Of a stretch of DNA of 45,323 nucleotides, positions 1 through 8,552 are shown piece after piece (positions within the stretch are counted from its first letter, which is position 1; each line of letters starts with the position of its first letter). Under the pieces are notes generated by a model. It saw nothing but the letters and a program-made list of their open reading frames with translations, did not search any database and was not told the DNA's origin. Position numbers and translations under genes: made by a program. Source of the DNA: Opitutia bacterium (GTDB taxonomy: Bacteria > Verrucomicrobiota > Verrucomicrobiia > Opitutales > UBA953); contig CANIUQ010000013.1 in assembly GCA_947470855.1 (NCBI GenBank), forward strand, positions 1 to 45,323, in the 5' to 3' direction.

Positions 1-1065
1 AATAACACCATCTATTCCAATTTAAGTCCAGCGGTTTGGTTTTATGATTTTGCATCGATGTCGGGCGTGAAAGTGCGAAATAATATTTTTGTGACCACCA
101 ATGGTCATCCTATCATTAAGTATCAGGTGCAAACCACAGCTCCGACAACAGCCCAGTGTCAATTCCAGGGTAATAACTATTGGTCGACTGGATTCCCTCT
201 TAATATTGCCGGTTATACATCTCTGGCGGCATGGCGTTCAGGCAGGGGGCAAGAGAAGAACGGTTTAACAGACGTAGGTTTTAATGTGGATCCGATGCTT
301 ACTTTGCCTGGCGGTGGAATAGCCATCAACGATCCCTCCAAGTTCTACACCCTCGACGCTTACAAACTCCAAGGAATCTCTCCGATGATTAACGCCGGAT
401 TAAATCTATCCCCTCTTTTTGCTATCAACCCAGGTGTGCAAGATTTCTACGGCACTGCCTTACCTCAAGCTGGTGCGTATGATGTTGGTGCGATGGAGTA
501 TTACACGGTGACCTCGACACCTCCTGGTGCTCCGATTGCTCCCAGTATTTCGAGCATTACCACTAATTCGTTAGTTCTTTCTTGGATTGATGGATCTACC
601 GATGAAAGTGGTTTTAATATCGAACGCTCAACGGATGGGGTAAATTACCTTCCTCTCGTGACCGTAGGTGCCAATGTCACTTCTTACACCAACACTGGCT
701 TAACGGCGAACACCACTTATTATTATCGTGTTCGTGCTTACAACAACGTCGGTACCTCAGCTTGGGTTTCCGTTTCGGGCAAGACCCTCAATGTTACAGC
801 TCCTGCTGCACCTACGGGTCTTAAAGCGACTGCTGGAATTAAGAAGGTCGCATTGACGTGGGTCGCTTCCTCAGGTGCCACGAGCTATAATATCAAACGA
901 GCCACCACCAGCTCGGGTATACCAACGACGATTGCGACAGTTACCGGTACTTCTTTCACAAACACAGGATTAACCAGCCGAACCACCTATTTCTATGTGG
1001 TTTCAGCGGTGAATGCAGGTGGGGAAAGTCCTAATTCCCTGAAAGTTAGTGCAACGGCCAAGTAA
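1..1065 (+). CDS. Secreted beta-helix / fibronectin type III protein, 5' partial
   Basis: The reading frame is open to the first base of the window, so the gene starts upstream; 354 residues are visible. The first ~150 residues are Asn/Thr/Ser-rich beta-helix-like sequence (NNIFVTTNG, NNYW motifs). Two fibronectin type III repeats follow, at about residues 174-262 and 267-354, each with the YYYRV or YFYVV strand typical of FnIII. The protein ends straight after the second FnIII domain, with no visible sorting domain or membrane anchor. It is clearly paralogous to the next gene, with the same order of blocks and shared motifs (RNNIFVT, NNYW, DFYG..LPQ.G..DVGA). The likely role is an extracellular polysaccharide-binding or polysaccharide-degrading protein. 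No catalytic residues can be assigned, so enzymatic activity is unproven. Confidence 0.8.
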   Translation, partial: NNTIYSNLSPAVWFYDFASMSGVKVRNNIFVTTNGHPIIKYQVQTTAPTTAQCQFQGNNYWSTGFPLNIAGYTSLAAWRSGRGQEKNGLTDVGFNVDPMLTLPGGGIAINDPSKFYTLDAYKLQGISPMINAGLNLSPLFAINPGVQDFYGTALPQAGAYDVGAMEYYTVTSTPPGAPIAPSISSITTNSLVLSWIDGSTDESGFNIERSTDGVNYLPLVTVGANVTSYTNTGLTANTTYYYRVRAYNNVGTSAWVSVSGKTLNVTAPAAPTGLKATAGIKKVALTWVASSGATSYNIKRATTSSGIPTTIATVTGTSFTNTGLTSRTTYFYVVSAVNAGGESPNSLKVSATAK

Positions 1066-1084
1066 TTGGACGATTTGAGCATTT

Positions 1085-1120
1085 AAGCCACGCCACCCCT
1101 AAGGATGGCGTGGCTTTTTT
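1085..1120 (+). terminator. Rho-independent terminator after the first FnIII gene
   Basis: An 11-bp perfect stem (1085-1095 with 1106-1116) around a 10-nt loop is followed by a run of T. It lies 20 bases after the stop codon, so the two paralogous genes are probably separate transcription units. Confidence 0.85.
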
Positions 1121-1161
1121 ACACATTTTTGTGGTATTGTAGCATTTCTATCTTATGTTGA

Positions 1162-1178
1162 AGGTTCGTTGCGAACCT
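1162..1178. repeat. Short inverted repeat in the leader of the second paralog
   Basis: AGGTTCG and CGAACCT are separated by TTG, about 33 bases before the ATG at 1212. There is no T-tract, so it is not a terminator. It could be a leader hairpin or an operator. Only the palindrome itself is seen; function is unknown. Confidence 0.35.
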
Positions 1179-1211
1179 CCATCGCTTGATTAAAACATCG
1201 ATCAACTTTTT

Positions 1212-3659
1212 ATGAAGCTCCACCGTTTGTTTACCAAGTCACTCTTAGCGTTTTTTGCGCTGGCTTTCTTGGTTGCTCAGTCTGCCTCTGCCGCGACTCG
1301 TTATGTCAGTCCGAATGGTAACGATACCACGGGAGATGGTACTCAGGCTAGACCATGGAAGACTTTTGCATGGGCCTTCAAAGCAACGGCTCCTGCCAAT
1401 CCTAATCGTGTTGTTGCGGGAGATACACTCTACCTTGAGCCTGGTGCGACTTTTACTGAGTCGCTTTATCCTGCGAGTGGTACTTCTACAAACCCTGTTA
1501 CCTTAACCAGTGATCCCGCTAATCCAGCAATCATCCGTGCAGCGGCTTGGGCAGGAATTGGCATGTATGATACGAAGTATGTTCGCATCAGTAATATCAA
1601 AGTTGCTGGTCTTGGCCGTACAACAACGCCAGCATGGCTTACAGCTGGCATCATTATTTCGACTAAAACAGCTAACGGTTGTGAGGATATTGTCCTAACA
1701 AATGTTTCTGTTTCAGACTCTCTCAATGGAGTGAAGCTTGAATCGCCTGGTTTAAGTCCAGGTAGTATCCGTAATATTACATTTAATCGCTGCGAGTTTT
1801 TCAATAACAGCAATAATGGTCTGTGGGCTAAGAAAGACATTAATTTCCTTTCTGGCAATTACACGCAAACAGGAACAACCGTTACCGTCACGGCTACAGC
1901 TCACGGTCTTAGTGTGGGCGATTCTATTGCTGTCGATATAACGAGCGGTACCGGGGTTGATGGTACTTACACCGTCGCTTCAGTTTCTGGAAATAATACT
2001 TTCACCTACACTGCTGGAACGAGTTTAACGACGAGTGGAAGCGTTTCGCTCTCCAATTTTTCTAATTTCCTGACTAACTTAACTGTCAATGATTCGTCTT
2101 TCTATAATAATTTTAACAATAACACGGGTGCAGGCGCTGGGGTTTACTTCGACTATGGAGTTGTGAATTCTACTTTTAACTACTGTAAAGCATACGGTAA
2201 CGGTTCTAACTTTGGATCCAAGGGTCAGGCTGGATTTTATATCTTTGGCGGAGGCAATATCATATTCAAGAACTGCGAGTCCTATAGTAACTCGGGTAAT
2301 ATTTTTAACGCTGCTTACAAGGACGGAGCTGGTTTTGCCTTGGATTCGACCTATTCAACCACCATTGAAAATTGCTACACTCGCGATAATTTGGGTGCGG
2401 GTTATGCCATTATTGGCGCAGGTTCCTCGACTGATACTTCTGGCAATCCACAATCGGGTAACGTCGTGCGCTACAGTATTAGTTATAACGATGCTAAAGG
2501 AAGACAGCAGGGTGCCATTCACCTCTTTTCTCCTAGCCCCAATCGCTATCTGAGCGATAGCCATTTTTATAATAATACGATTCTTTCAATCGATGCTTCG
2601 CCCGTGTGGTTGAACTTTGGCACCTTGGTTGGCATCACGATGCGTAACAACATTTTCGTGACTGCGCCCTCCAATCCTCTCATACGTTTCACGAGTAGTA
2701 ATCCTGCTCCTAATAATATTGCTGTTACTCCTAGTGTTGGGCAGTGCCTCTTCCAAGGAAACAACTATTGGACGGGTGGTGCAGTTAATTTGGCTGGGTT
2801 TTCTTCGTTGGATGCTTGGCGCTCAGCACAGAGTCAAGAGCTCTTAAATGGGGTTCCAGTTGGTTCTGTTGTTAACCCAATGTTTAATGACACTCGGCCT
2901 TTAGCTGCTGTTTATACATCAAATAGCATGCGCGATGTTTCTGGTATTACCGCCTTTAAGCTCCACTCCAGTTCTCCTCTTATCAATAACGGACTCAGTT
3001 TATCATTTTTTGGTTATACGATTACTAATCTGACCGACTTCTATGGATCATCGTTACCTCAATCTGGGTCGTTTGATGTTGGGGCTTTTGAACGTCCAGC
3101 GGTAGCCTCTGTCCCTCCCAGCGCCCCTGTAGGTCCTTTGGCAATCAGCCAGTCAGGAGCTAACTTGCCTGTTGTTCTTACGTGGACTGATGCTGCAACA
3201 GATGAGACTGGATTCCGTGTGGAGCGTTCATCGGATAATGTTAATTTTGCGACAGTGGCAACGTTAGGATCCAATGTTGCTACTTTTTCCGATATTTCAA
3301 CATCTCCCAATGTCGTCTACTATTATCGGGTTCATGCTTTCAATAGTGCTGGTAGATCGGCCTCTCTCTCTGGCACCTTTACAACGGCAGCCAGCCAAGC
3401 TGATTTCTTAAAGGCTGTTTCAAGCAGTCGAGGATCTGTCACTTTGACTTGGACGCAGCAATCGGGTGTTACTTCGTATACTATCCGTCGAGCTACCTCG
3501 CCCAATGGACCTTACACTACCGTGGCAACGGGTGTTAGAGGCCTTCAATTTACTAACAAGATGTTGAAGAGTGGGGTTAAGGTTTATTATACTGTTTCAG
3601 GTATTCGTCCACCTGGTGAGGTTGTTTCCTCTAATGCGGCTGTGGTAACGACTCGATAA
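1212..3659 (+). CDS. Secreted right-handed beta-helix protein with two FnIII domains
   Basis: 815 residues. The start is fixed by a clear signal peptide (charged MKLHR, hydrophobic core, cleavage near SASA-A). Mature protein opens with RYVSPNGND.GDGTQARPWKT, the N-cap motif of DUF1565 / pectate-lyase-like beta-helix proteins. A long Asn-rich beta-helix runs to about residue 620. It is interrupted at about residues 216-280 by a foreign-looking module containing TATAHGLSVGD and GVDGTYTV. Two FnIII repeats follow (about 633-728 and 730-815). Likely exported or surface-associated; possible roles are binding or lysis of polysaccharides. Catalytic Asp/Arg residues of true pectate lyases could not be assigned. 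It is a tandem paralog of the preceding gene, and each has its own terminator. Confidence 0.85.
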   Translation: MKLHRLFTKSLLAFFALAFLVAQSASAATRYVSPNGNDTTGDGTQARPWKTFAWAFKATAPANPNRVVAGDTLYLEPGATFTESLYPASGTSTNPVTLTSDPANPAIIRAAAWAGIGMYDTKYVRISNIKVAGLGRTTTPAWLTAGIIISTKTANGCEDIVLTNVSVSDSLNGVKLESPGLSPGSIRNITFNRCEFFNNSNNGLWAKKDINFLSGNYTQTGTTVTVTATAHGLSVGDSIAVDITSGTGVDGTYTVASVSGNNTFTYTAGTSLTTSGSVSLSNFSNFLTNLTVNDSSFYNNFNNNTGAGAGVYFDYGVVNSTFNYCKAYGNGSNFGSKGQAGFYIFGGGNIIFKNCESYSNSGNIFNAAYKDGAGFALDSTYSTTIENCYTRDNLGAGYAIIGAGSSTDTSGNPQSGNVVRYSISYNDAKGRQQGAIHLFSPSPNRYLSDSHFYNNTILSIDASPVWLNFGTLVGITMRNNIFVTAPSNPLIRFTSSNPAPNNIAVTPSVGQCLFQGNNYWTGGAVNLAGFSSLDAWRSAQSQELLNGVPVGSVVNPMFNDTRPLAAVYTSNSMRDVSGITAFKLHSSSPLINNGLSLSFFGYTITNLTDFYGSSLPQSGSFDVGAFERPAVASVPPSAPVGPLAISQSGANLPVVLTWTDAATDETGFRVERSSDNVNFATVATLGSNVATFSDISTSPNVVYYYRVHAFNSAGRSASLSGTFTTAASQADFLKAVSSSRGSVTLTWTQQSGVTSYTIRRATSPNGPYTTVATGVRGLQFTNKMLKSGVKVYYTVSGIRPPGEVVSSNAAVVTTR

Positions 3660-3691
3660 TCCTTTTTTGGGTAACTCTCTCGTTCGAATTT

Positions 3692-3727
3692 AAAGAGCAC
3701 AGGTCTAATACCTGTGCTCTTTCTTTT
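3692..3727 (+). terminator. Rho-independent terminator
   Basis: A 12-13 bp perfect stem (AAAGAGCACAGG with its complement, 3692-3703 and 3711-3722) is followed by a T-rich tail. It lies 32 bases after the stop of the beta-helix gene. Confidence 0.85.
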
Positions 3728-3763
3728 AGGTTTGGGCTGGAGGCGGGCAGTTGGTTTTACAGC

Positions 3764-4504
3764 ATGACCGTTATGGCAACTGTGATTTGTATGAAGTGGG
3801 GCACAAAGTACGGCCCCGAGTATGTCAATCGACTGCACTCGATGGTGAAGCGACATCTGACAATACCACACCGTTTTGTTTGTCTCACCGATAATCGAGA
3901 CGGATTGAATGAGGGTATTGAGACTTTTTCTATTCCAAGTTTAAAACTTCCAGCGGGTGCTCCCGAGCGAGGTTGGACAAAATTAGTTTCCTTTTCTCCC
4001 GATCTCGTTGCGCCTGGTGGGCCTGAGCTAAAGGGAAAAGTTTTGTTTCTCGATATCGATATCGTGATTGTCTCCAACATCGATAGTTTCTTTGAGCAAC
4101 CCGGAGAGTTTTTGATTATTCGCGACTGGCAAAAAGGTCACTATACAGGGAATTCTTCAGTCTATCGATGGACGGCTGGACAGCACCCTGACGTTTTGGA
4201 GTACTTTCGTGAAAATCTCGATGAAGTGCGGAAGCGACATCGCAATGAGCAGGAGTTTCTTACAGCCTATTTAAATCGACAGGGTAAAGTTAGCTACTGG
4301 CCTGAATCTTGGTGTCGCAGTTTTAAGCGTCACTGTGTAAAGTATTTCCCATTCTCTTTATTCCAGACGCCAAGCATTCCAGAGGGTGCCAAGATTATTG
4401 TTTTCCATGGAGTGCCTAACCCACCCGATGCTTTAGTGGGTCGAAGCGGTAAGTGGTACCGACGTGTTTTACCAACGCCTTGGATTGCGGATAATTGGAA
4501 ATAG
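3764..4504 (+). CDS. Glycosyltransferase-like protein with DxD motif
   Basis: 246 residues, cytoplasmic, no signal peptide. The N-terminus (ATVICMKWGTKYGPEYVNRL) and the segment KGKVLFLDIDIVIV, with a DID motif near residues 97-99, resemble GT-A fold glycosyltransferases, in which DxD binds metal and the nucleotide sugar. NSSVYRW and HGVPNPP further on are typical of small bacterial relatives. The acceptor and donor are unknown; a cell-surface glycan role is a guess. The ATG at 3773 is an alternative start three codons in. Neither start has a good ribosome binding site. The gene converges with the minus-strand gene ending at 4538. Confidence 0.7.
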   Translation: MTVMATVICMKWGTKYGPEYVNRLHSMVKRHLTIPHRFVCLTDNRDGLNEGIETFSIPSLKLPAGAPERGWTKLVSFSPDLVAPGGPELKGKVLFLDIDIVIVSNIDSFFEQPGEFLIIRDWQKGHYTGNSSVYRWTAGQHPDVLEYFRENLDEVRKRHRNEQEFLTAYLNRQGKVSYWPESWCRSFKRHCVKYFPFSLFQTPSIPEGAKIIVFHGVPNPPDALVGRSGKWYRRVLPTPWIADNWK

Positions 4505-4537
4505 TTCCGCTACTCCTTTTATCTCGAAGACCCAAAA

Positions 4538-6001
4538 CTATTTAGTCTCTTCTGACGAATCTTCGTTTTCTGCCTCTTCCTTGGCCTTTGCCTGAGAACT
4601 TAAAATAGGCTGCGCGAAAAGACGTCCGTCGTGTAACTTTGCAATATACCCTTCGGTAATGAGGAAGTTAAGATCGGCTAGAACCTTCGATTTGGCTGCA
4701 TCATCGGCCCCTTCGCCTGCCACTTGAGCAACAACATCCTTACTTTGTTGGCCTGAGGTTTTGTCGAGACAGTCTAAAATCTTCTGCATGGAATCACTGA
4801 AGGTAGACTTTGGATCGCGACATTTTCTTCTCACGCCACAGGCGTAAGTAATGCCTTTTGATCCTTTTTTGTAGAGGTGGAAGCCTTCTTTGCGTAGTCG
4901 ACCGCGGATACCATTGGCCGTATCAAGGGGGAATCGACGTTGGAGTTCTAGGGCGTGGCGAATGGAGTCACGTAAAGGTCCAGGAGGCATTTCAGCTAGC
5001 AGACGCCCCGGGAAACGTACTTGTGGTCGGGTGATGACCGTCGCTTCGCGTCGAAAAGCCAATAAAAAGCCACGAGCGGCATCGATTGATTCGAGGCGTT
5101 CTGGTTCACCTTCTTTTCGGTCTTTGGGTGCATATTCGAGGCGTTTGGACATCGATTTAACCCATTGATCAATGGCTTCTTGGTCGCGCACCATTTCAAG
5201 CCCAGCTTTAAAGCGCTCGAAAGGAACATTGGGGAAGTAGCGAGCGTGGTGCTCTCGAAGATTTTTCTGGTAATGGTGATGAGTGGGAGCGCCGAGAATG
5301 GATCCAGACTTTGGGCATCTTGCGACCATCGAAAAGCTTCCCTTCGGTGCCTCGATGTCGACTTCAACCGTATCGAAAAACTTATCGAGGTGACGTGACA
5401 TGACATGGTTTACCGCTTCAGCCTCCGTCAAAAAGGGTATGCCATCAGGTACCGATAAGGACAAGGTTGGCTCGGGATTTTTATCCGCTTGTACGGGCTT
5501 GATTAGAATGGAGAGACGATCCTCTTTATCTAAAATTAATTGAGCGATGCTGAAGAGCTCATAAGTGATGAGACTTTTCTTCATCGCCTCGCCTAATACC
5601 TCAAACTTGGCATCATCAGGGAAGAATCCCACACTAACGACTGGAGAGTGGGCGAAGTTTTCTTCCTGTCTTGGCGAGTGAGAGAATCGTTCTTCGCGCG
5701 AGGTTCCTCTTCCGTGATGGCGAGCCTGCCGATCGGATGGACCTGGCTTGCCTTCTGGTCGACGTGGGGGTCGACGTTGGTCGTCGTGTTGATGAATTCG
5801 GCGATGCCCTTTGTCGCGATTTTCGCGACGTCCCGAGCTAACATTCTCGGCAGGGCCTGATACCCAGGAGGGGCCTAGACCCAAAAAACTAAGGTCTAAA
5901 GGCTTGGGAGAATCTTTTTCAGGTGGGTTAGACTCGGCCGAATCGGGTGACATTGCGGTTGGAGAGTTGGGAAAGATACCCACTTTGGCAAGCGTTGGCA
6001 T
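4538..6001 (-). CDS. Hypothetical protein: Arg/His-rich disordered N-terminus, winged-helix-like C-terminus
   Basis: About 487 residues from the ATG at 6001. A GTG at 6046 (502 residues) and an ATG at 5953 are alternatives, with no strong ribosome binding site to decide. The first ~130 residues are low-complexity and rich in Arg, His, Pro, Gly, Glu (RRPPRRPEGKPGP), as in RNA- or DNA-binding tails. The middle has conserved-looking blocks (HHHYQKNLREHHARYFP; REATVITRPQVRFPGRLL). The last ~80 residues look like a winged helix (VLADLNFLITEGYIAKLHDGRLFAQP). No enzyme family was recognised. A nucleic-acid-binding regulatory role is an inference from composition and the C-terminal fold pattern. It is transcribed divergently from the adjacent tRNA-Leu. 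Confidence 0.7.
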   Translation of the reverse strand: MPTLAKVGIFPNSPTAMSPDSAESNPPEKDSPKPLDLSFLGLGPSWVSGPAENVSSGRRENRDKGHRRIHQHDDQRRPPRRPEGKPGPSDRQARHHGRGTSREERFSHSPRQEENFAHSPVVSVGFFPDDAKFEVLGEAMKKSLITYELFSIAQLILDKEDRLSILIKPVQADKNPEPTLSLSVPDGIPFLTEAEAVNHVMSRHLDKFFDTVEVDIEAPKGSFSMVARCPKSGSILGAPTHHHYQKNLREHHARYFPNVPFERFKAGLEMVRDQEAIDQWVKSMSKRLEYAPKDRKEGEPERLESIDAARGFLLAFRREATVITRPQVRFPGRLLAEMPPGPLRDSIRHALELQRRFPLDTANGIRGRLRKEGFHLYKKGSKGITYACGVRRKCRDPKSTFSDSMQKILDCLDKTSGQQSKDVVAQVAGEGADDAAKSKVLADLNFLITEGYIAKLHDGRLFAQPILSSQAKAKEEAENEDSSEETK

Positions 6002-6059
6002 TAGCGCTTTTTTCTTGCACCTATCCACAGGTGTTCCAGCGTCCACTTTCCCTTTTATC

Positions 6060-6143
6060 GCTCAGGTGGTGGAATGGCAGACACGCATGATTGAGGTTCA
6101 TGTGCCGTAAGGTGTCCGGGTTCAAGTCCCGGCCTGAGCACCA
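6060..6143 (+). tRNA. tRNA-Leu (anticodon GAG)
   Basis: The acceptor stem GCTCAGG pairs with CCTGAGC, followed by an encoded ACCA end. The anticodon stem CATGA/TCATG encloses TTGAGGT, giving anticodon GAG (reads CTC/CTT). There is a long variable arm and a TTCAAGT T-loop, as expected for a class II tRNA-Leu. Its first 27 bases are identical to those of the second tRNA-Leu at 27410-27491. Confidence 0.95.
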
Positions 6144-6150
6144 TTTTAAG

Positions 6151-6185
6151 CAGGAAGACCTAAGTTTTAGGTCTTTTCCTGTTTT
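6151..6185 (+). terminator. Terminator after tRNA-Leu(GAG)
   Basis: The stem AAGACCTAA/TTAGGTCTT (6155-6163 with 6167-6175) is extended by CAGG/CCTG and followed by TTTT. It sits directly after the tRNA and before purD. Confidence 0.7.
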
Positions 6186-6223
6186 GTGTTCCCATTCTTA
6201 ATCAGAATCTCACAAATAAGGTC

Positions 6224-7522
6224 ATGGCTTCAAAGGGAAAAATTAAAGTCCTGATTCTTGGTTCGGGGGGTCGTGAGCACGCTTTACTCAAAGTTTGTTT
6301 ACGCAGTCCACGTGTATCGCAAGTGTGTGTTGCACCAGGTAATGGTGGAATGGCGATGGAAGCCGAGTGCTTGCCTGTTGATTTAACGAAACCAGCCGAA
6401 GTCCTTGCTCTGGTTCAACGAACGGAATCACAATTTGTTATTGTTGGTCCTGAAGTTCCATTAGCTCATGGCGTTGTTGATGCTTTAGAGTCTGCGGGTA
6501 TTCCAGCTTACGGTCCCTTGGCTTCGGGTGCGCGACTTGAGGCAAGTAAAGCGTTCAGCAAAGATTTTCTTTTTCGACATAAAATTCCCACCGCTGCTGC
6601 CGAAACGTTTCGTCAACTCGATGAAGCTATCGCTTATACACGGAAGCAGTCGCTGCCGATTGTCATTAAAGCTTCAGGTTTAGCGGCAGGGAAGGGTGTT
6701 GTCATTGCTACCACTCACGCTGAAGCCGAAGAAGCTTTGCGTTCGATGATGGAAACGAAAATTTTTGGTTCTTCGGGCGATGAGGTGATTATCGAAGAAT
6801 TTATGCAGGGCGAAGAGGCTTCGATTATGTTAATGGTCTGTGGCGAAGAGTATTTAATGTTGCCCCCTAGTCAGGATCATAAGCGTGTTGGCGAGGGCGA
6901 TACAGGTTTAAACACAGGCGGGATGGGTGCGTATGCACCGACAACGGTTGTCACTCCTGAAGTCGAACGGCGTTTGCGTGAAGAAATTATCGTTCCCACT
7001 TTGCGCGGACTTAAGGCTGATGGGATTGATTATCGAGGGACTCTTTACGTCGGTATCATGGTAACTTCAACAGGTCCTCGAGTGGTTGAGTTTAATGTAC
7101 GTTTCGGTGATCCAGAGTGTCAGGTCTTGATGCCGATGTTGGAGACCGACCCCATTGAAATCATGGAGGCTATCGCTGCAGGGACATTTAAGTCCTCCAG
7201 TGTTAAGTTGCGTGCAGGGTCCACGATTATCGTCGTACTTGCTGCTGGAGGGTATCCAGGCGAGATTCGTAAAGGCGATGTTATTGAGTTTCCCAAGGAT
7301 TTACCACCGGGAGTTGATATCGTGCATAGTGGAACACAAAAACTTGCCGATGGCCGTGTGGTGACCTCTGGTGGCCGTGTCTTGGGCGTGGTAGCCCATG
7401 GGGCGACTTTGCAGGAGGCGGTTAAAAAAGCCTATTCGGTCGTGCCTAAGATTCGCTTTGAGGGCTGTCATTGCCGACGTGATATCGGCTACCGCCAGTT
7501 AAAACGCGATTCTGCTCTTTGA
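6224..7522 (+). CDS. purD: Phosphoribosylamine--glycine ligase
   Basis: 432 residues, the usual family length. The enzyme joins glycine to 5-phosphoribosylamine using ATP, the second step of purine synthesis, in the cytoplasm. The N-terminal motif ILGSGGREHAL and the ATP-grasp signatures (KASGLAAGKGVVIA, NTGGMGAYAP, RFGDPECQ) are all present and uninterrupted. The start has AAGG four bases upstream. It is first in a co-directional run with the phosphatase, rpiB and glyA. GlyA makes glycine, the PurD substrate, and one-carbon units for later purine steps, so the grouping makes metabolic sense. Confidence 0.97.
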   Translation: MASKGKIKVLILGSGGREHALLKVCLRSPRVSQVCVAPGNGGMAMEAECLPVDLTKPAEVLALVQRTESQFVIVGPEVPLAHGVVDALESAGIPAYGPLASGARLEASKAFSKDFLFRHKIPTAAAETFRQLDEAIAYTRKQSLPIVIKASGLAAGKGVVIATTHAEAEEALRSMMETKIFGSSGDEVIIEEFMQGEEASIMLMVCGEEYLMLPPSQDHKRVGEGDTGLNTGGMGAYAPTTVVTPEVERRLREEIIVPTLRGLKADGIDYRGTLYVGIMVTSTGPRVVEFNVRFGDPECQVLMPMLETDPIEIMEAIAAGTFKSSSVKLRAGSTIIVVLAAGGYPGEIRKGDVIEFPKDLPPGVDIVHSGTQKLADGRVVTSGGRVLGVVAHGATLQEAVKKAYSVVPKIRFEGCHCRRDIGYRQLKRDSAL

Positions 7523-7585
7523 TTACGGGTTGAACGTCCGTCATGTTTGAGCAATGGTTTGTTTATGCTCGAGGGGCGCGATACC

Positions 7586-8050
7586 GTGACATTTGTCTGC
7601 ACAGGCAATACCTGTCGTAGTCCTATGGCTGAAGCCTTGTTGCGTGCTGCTTTACAAAAAGCGGGGGGAGGGTTGGAGAAACTAAAAGTTGTTTCCTTGG
7701 GGCTGGCTGCGACTCCTGGAAATGGAGCTTCGCTTCATTCAATCAAAGCCATGCAAAGAATTGGGTTGGATCTTCAGCGCCATCGCAGTCGAGGTATCAC
7801 GCAGGCTGACGTTGATTCAAGTTATGTTATTTTTGGTATGACGGAGTCTCACCTCGATGCTCTTCGACAAAGGTTTCATCGTTTACCTAAGCACGTCATG
7901 CTTTTACGCGATGTCTTGCCTGAGACCGAAATACGTGCGGTTCCTGATCCTTTTGGCGGAAGTTATCGCGACTATGAAGAATGTCGAGATTCCATGATTG
8001 AAGCCATTCCTGGGATTGTTGAATTTTTGAAAAAGAATTTATTATCATGA
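7586..8050 (+). CDS. Low-molecular-weight protein phosphatase, YwlE-like (putative protein-arginine phosphatase)
   Basis: 154 residues from the GTG at 7586, which follows GAGGGG by nine bases and gives the family N-terminus VTFVCTGNTCRSPMAEA. Upstream TTG (7547) and ATG (7565) starts are possible but unsupported. The CX5R loop is CTGNTCRS (Cys5, Arg11) and the DP general-acid loop is in VPDPFGG. Position 9 of the loop is Thr, as in Bacillus YwlE, the protein-arginine phosphatase; classical tyrosine phosphatases of this fold have Ile there. Specificity for phospho-arginine is therefore suggested, not shown. Its stop overlaps the rpiB start by four bases, which implies translational coupling. 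Confidence 0.88.
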   Translation: MTFVCTGNTCRSPMAEALLRAALQKAGGGLEKLKVVSLGLAATPGNGASLHSIKAMQRIGLDLQRHRSRGITQADVDSSYVIFGMTESHLDALRQRFHRLPKHVMLLRDVLPETEIRAVPDPFGGSYRDYEECRDSMIEAIPGIVEFLKKNLLS

Positions 8051-8493
8051 CTACACCCCTAACTCTTTCTTTTGGTAGTGATCACGGTGGGCTCGCTCTC
8101 CGACGTGAATTGATGGCAGCTTTGAAAGCCAAAGGTTATACCATTTTGGATCGGGGGACTGAGACCTCCGCTTCATGCGACTATCCAGATTATGCTCAAG
8201 CCGTGGCTGCGGATGTGAACGCGGGACGAGCACGATTCGGTATTTTGGTTTGTACGACGGGCATTGGTATCTCGATTGCAGCTAACAAGGTGGAGGGTAT
8301 TCGTGCGGCCCTTGTGAATAACGTAGATGCAGCTGAATTGAGTCGCCGCCATAATGACGCTAATGTGCTTTGTTTTGGGGCAAAATATGTCGATGCCCCC
8401 TTGGCTCTCGCCTGTACAGAGGCTTTTTTAAAGGCCCAATTTGAGGGGGGAAGGCATGAAAACCGAGTGGCTAAAATTGAGCCTAAAAAATAA
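8047..8493 (+). CDS. rpiB: Ribose-5-phosphate isomerase B
   Basis: 148 residues, the normal RpiB size. It interconverts ribulose-5-phosphate and ribose-5-phosphate in the pentose phosphate pathway. Visible features are FGSDHGG near the N-terminus, the catalytic Cys69 in VCTTGIGISI, and His102 in RRHNDANVL. The start ATG overlaps the phosphatase stop as ATGA. The product feeds PRPP and so purine synthesis, matching the neighbouring purD and glyA. Allose-6-phosphate isomerase activity, known for some RpiB proteins, cannot be excluded. Confidence 0.95.
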   Translation: MTTPLTLSFGSDHGGLALRRELMAALKAKGYTILDRGTETSASCDYPDYAQAVAADVNAGRARFGILVCTTGIGISIAANKVEGIRAALVNNVDAAELSRRHNDANVLCFGAKYVDAPLALACTEAFLKAQFEGGRHENRVAKIEPKK

Positions 8494-8552
8494 TCATTTC
8501 TTTTCGTTTGCCTCGAGTCCCGCCTCACATTGCCCTTTAACGATTACGAATC

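Noticed and set aside
1466-1858. 130-codon open frame antisense to the beta-helix gene
   Set aside because: It lies fully within a well-supported signal-peptide protein and its composition is not protein-like.
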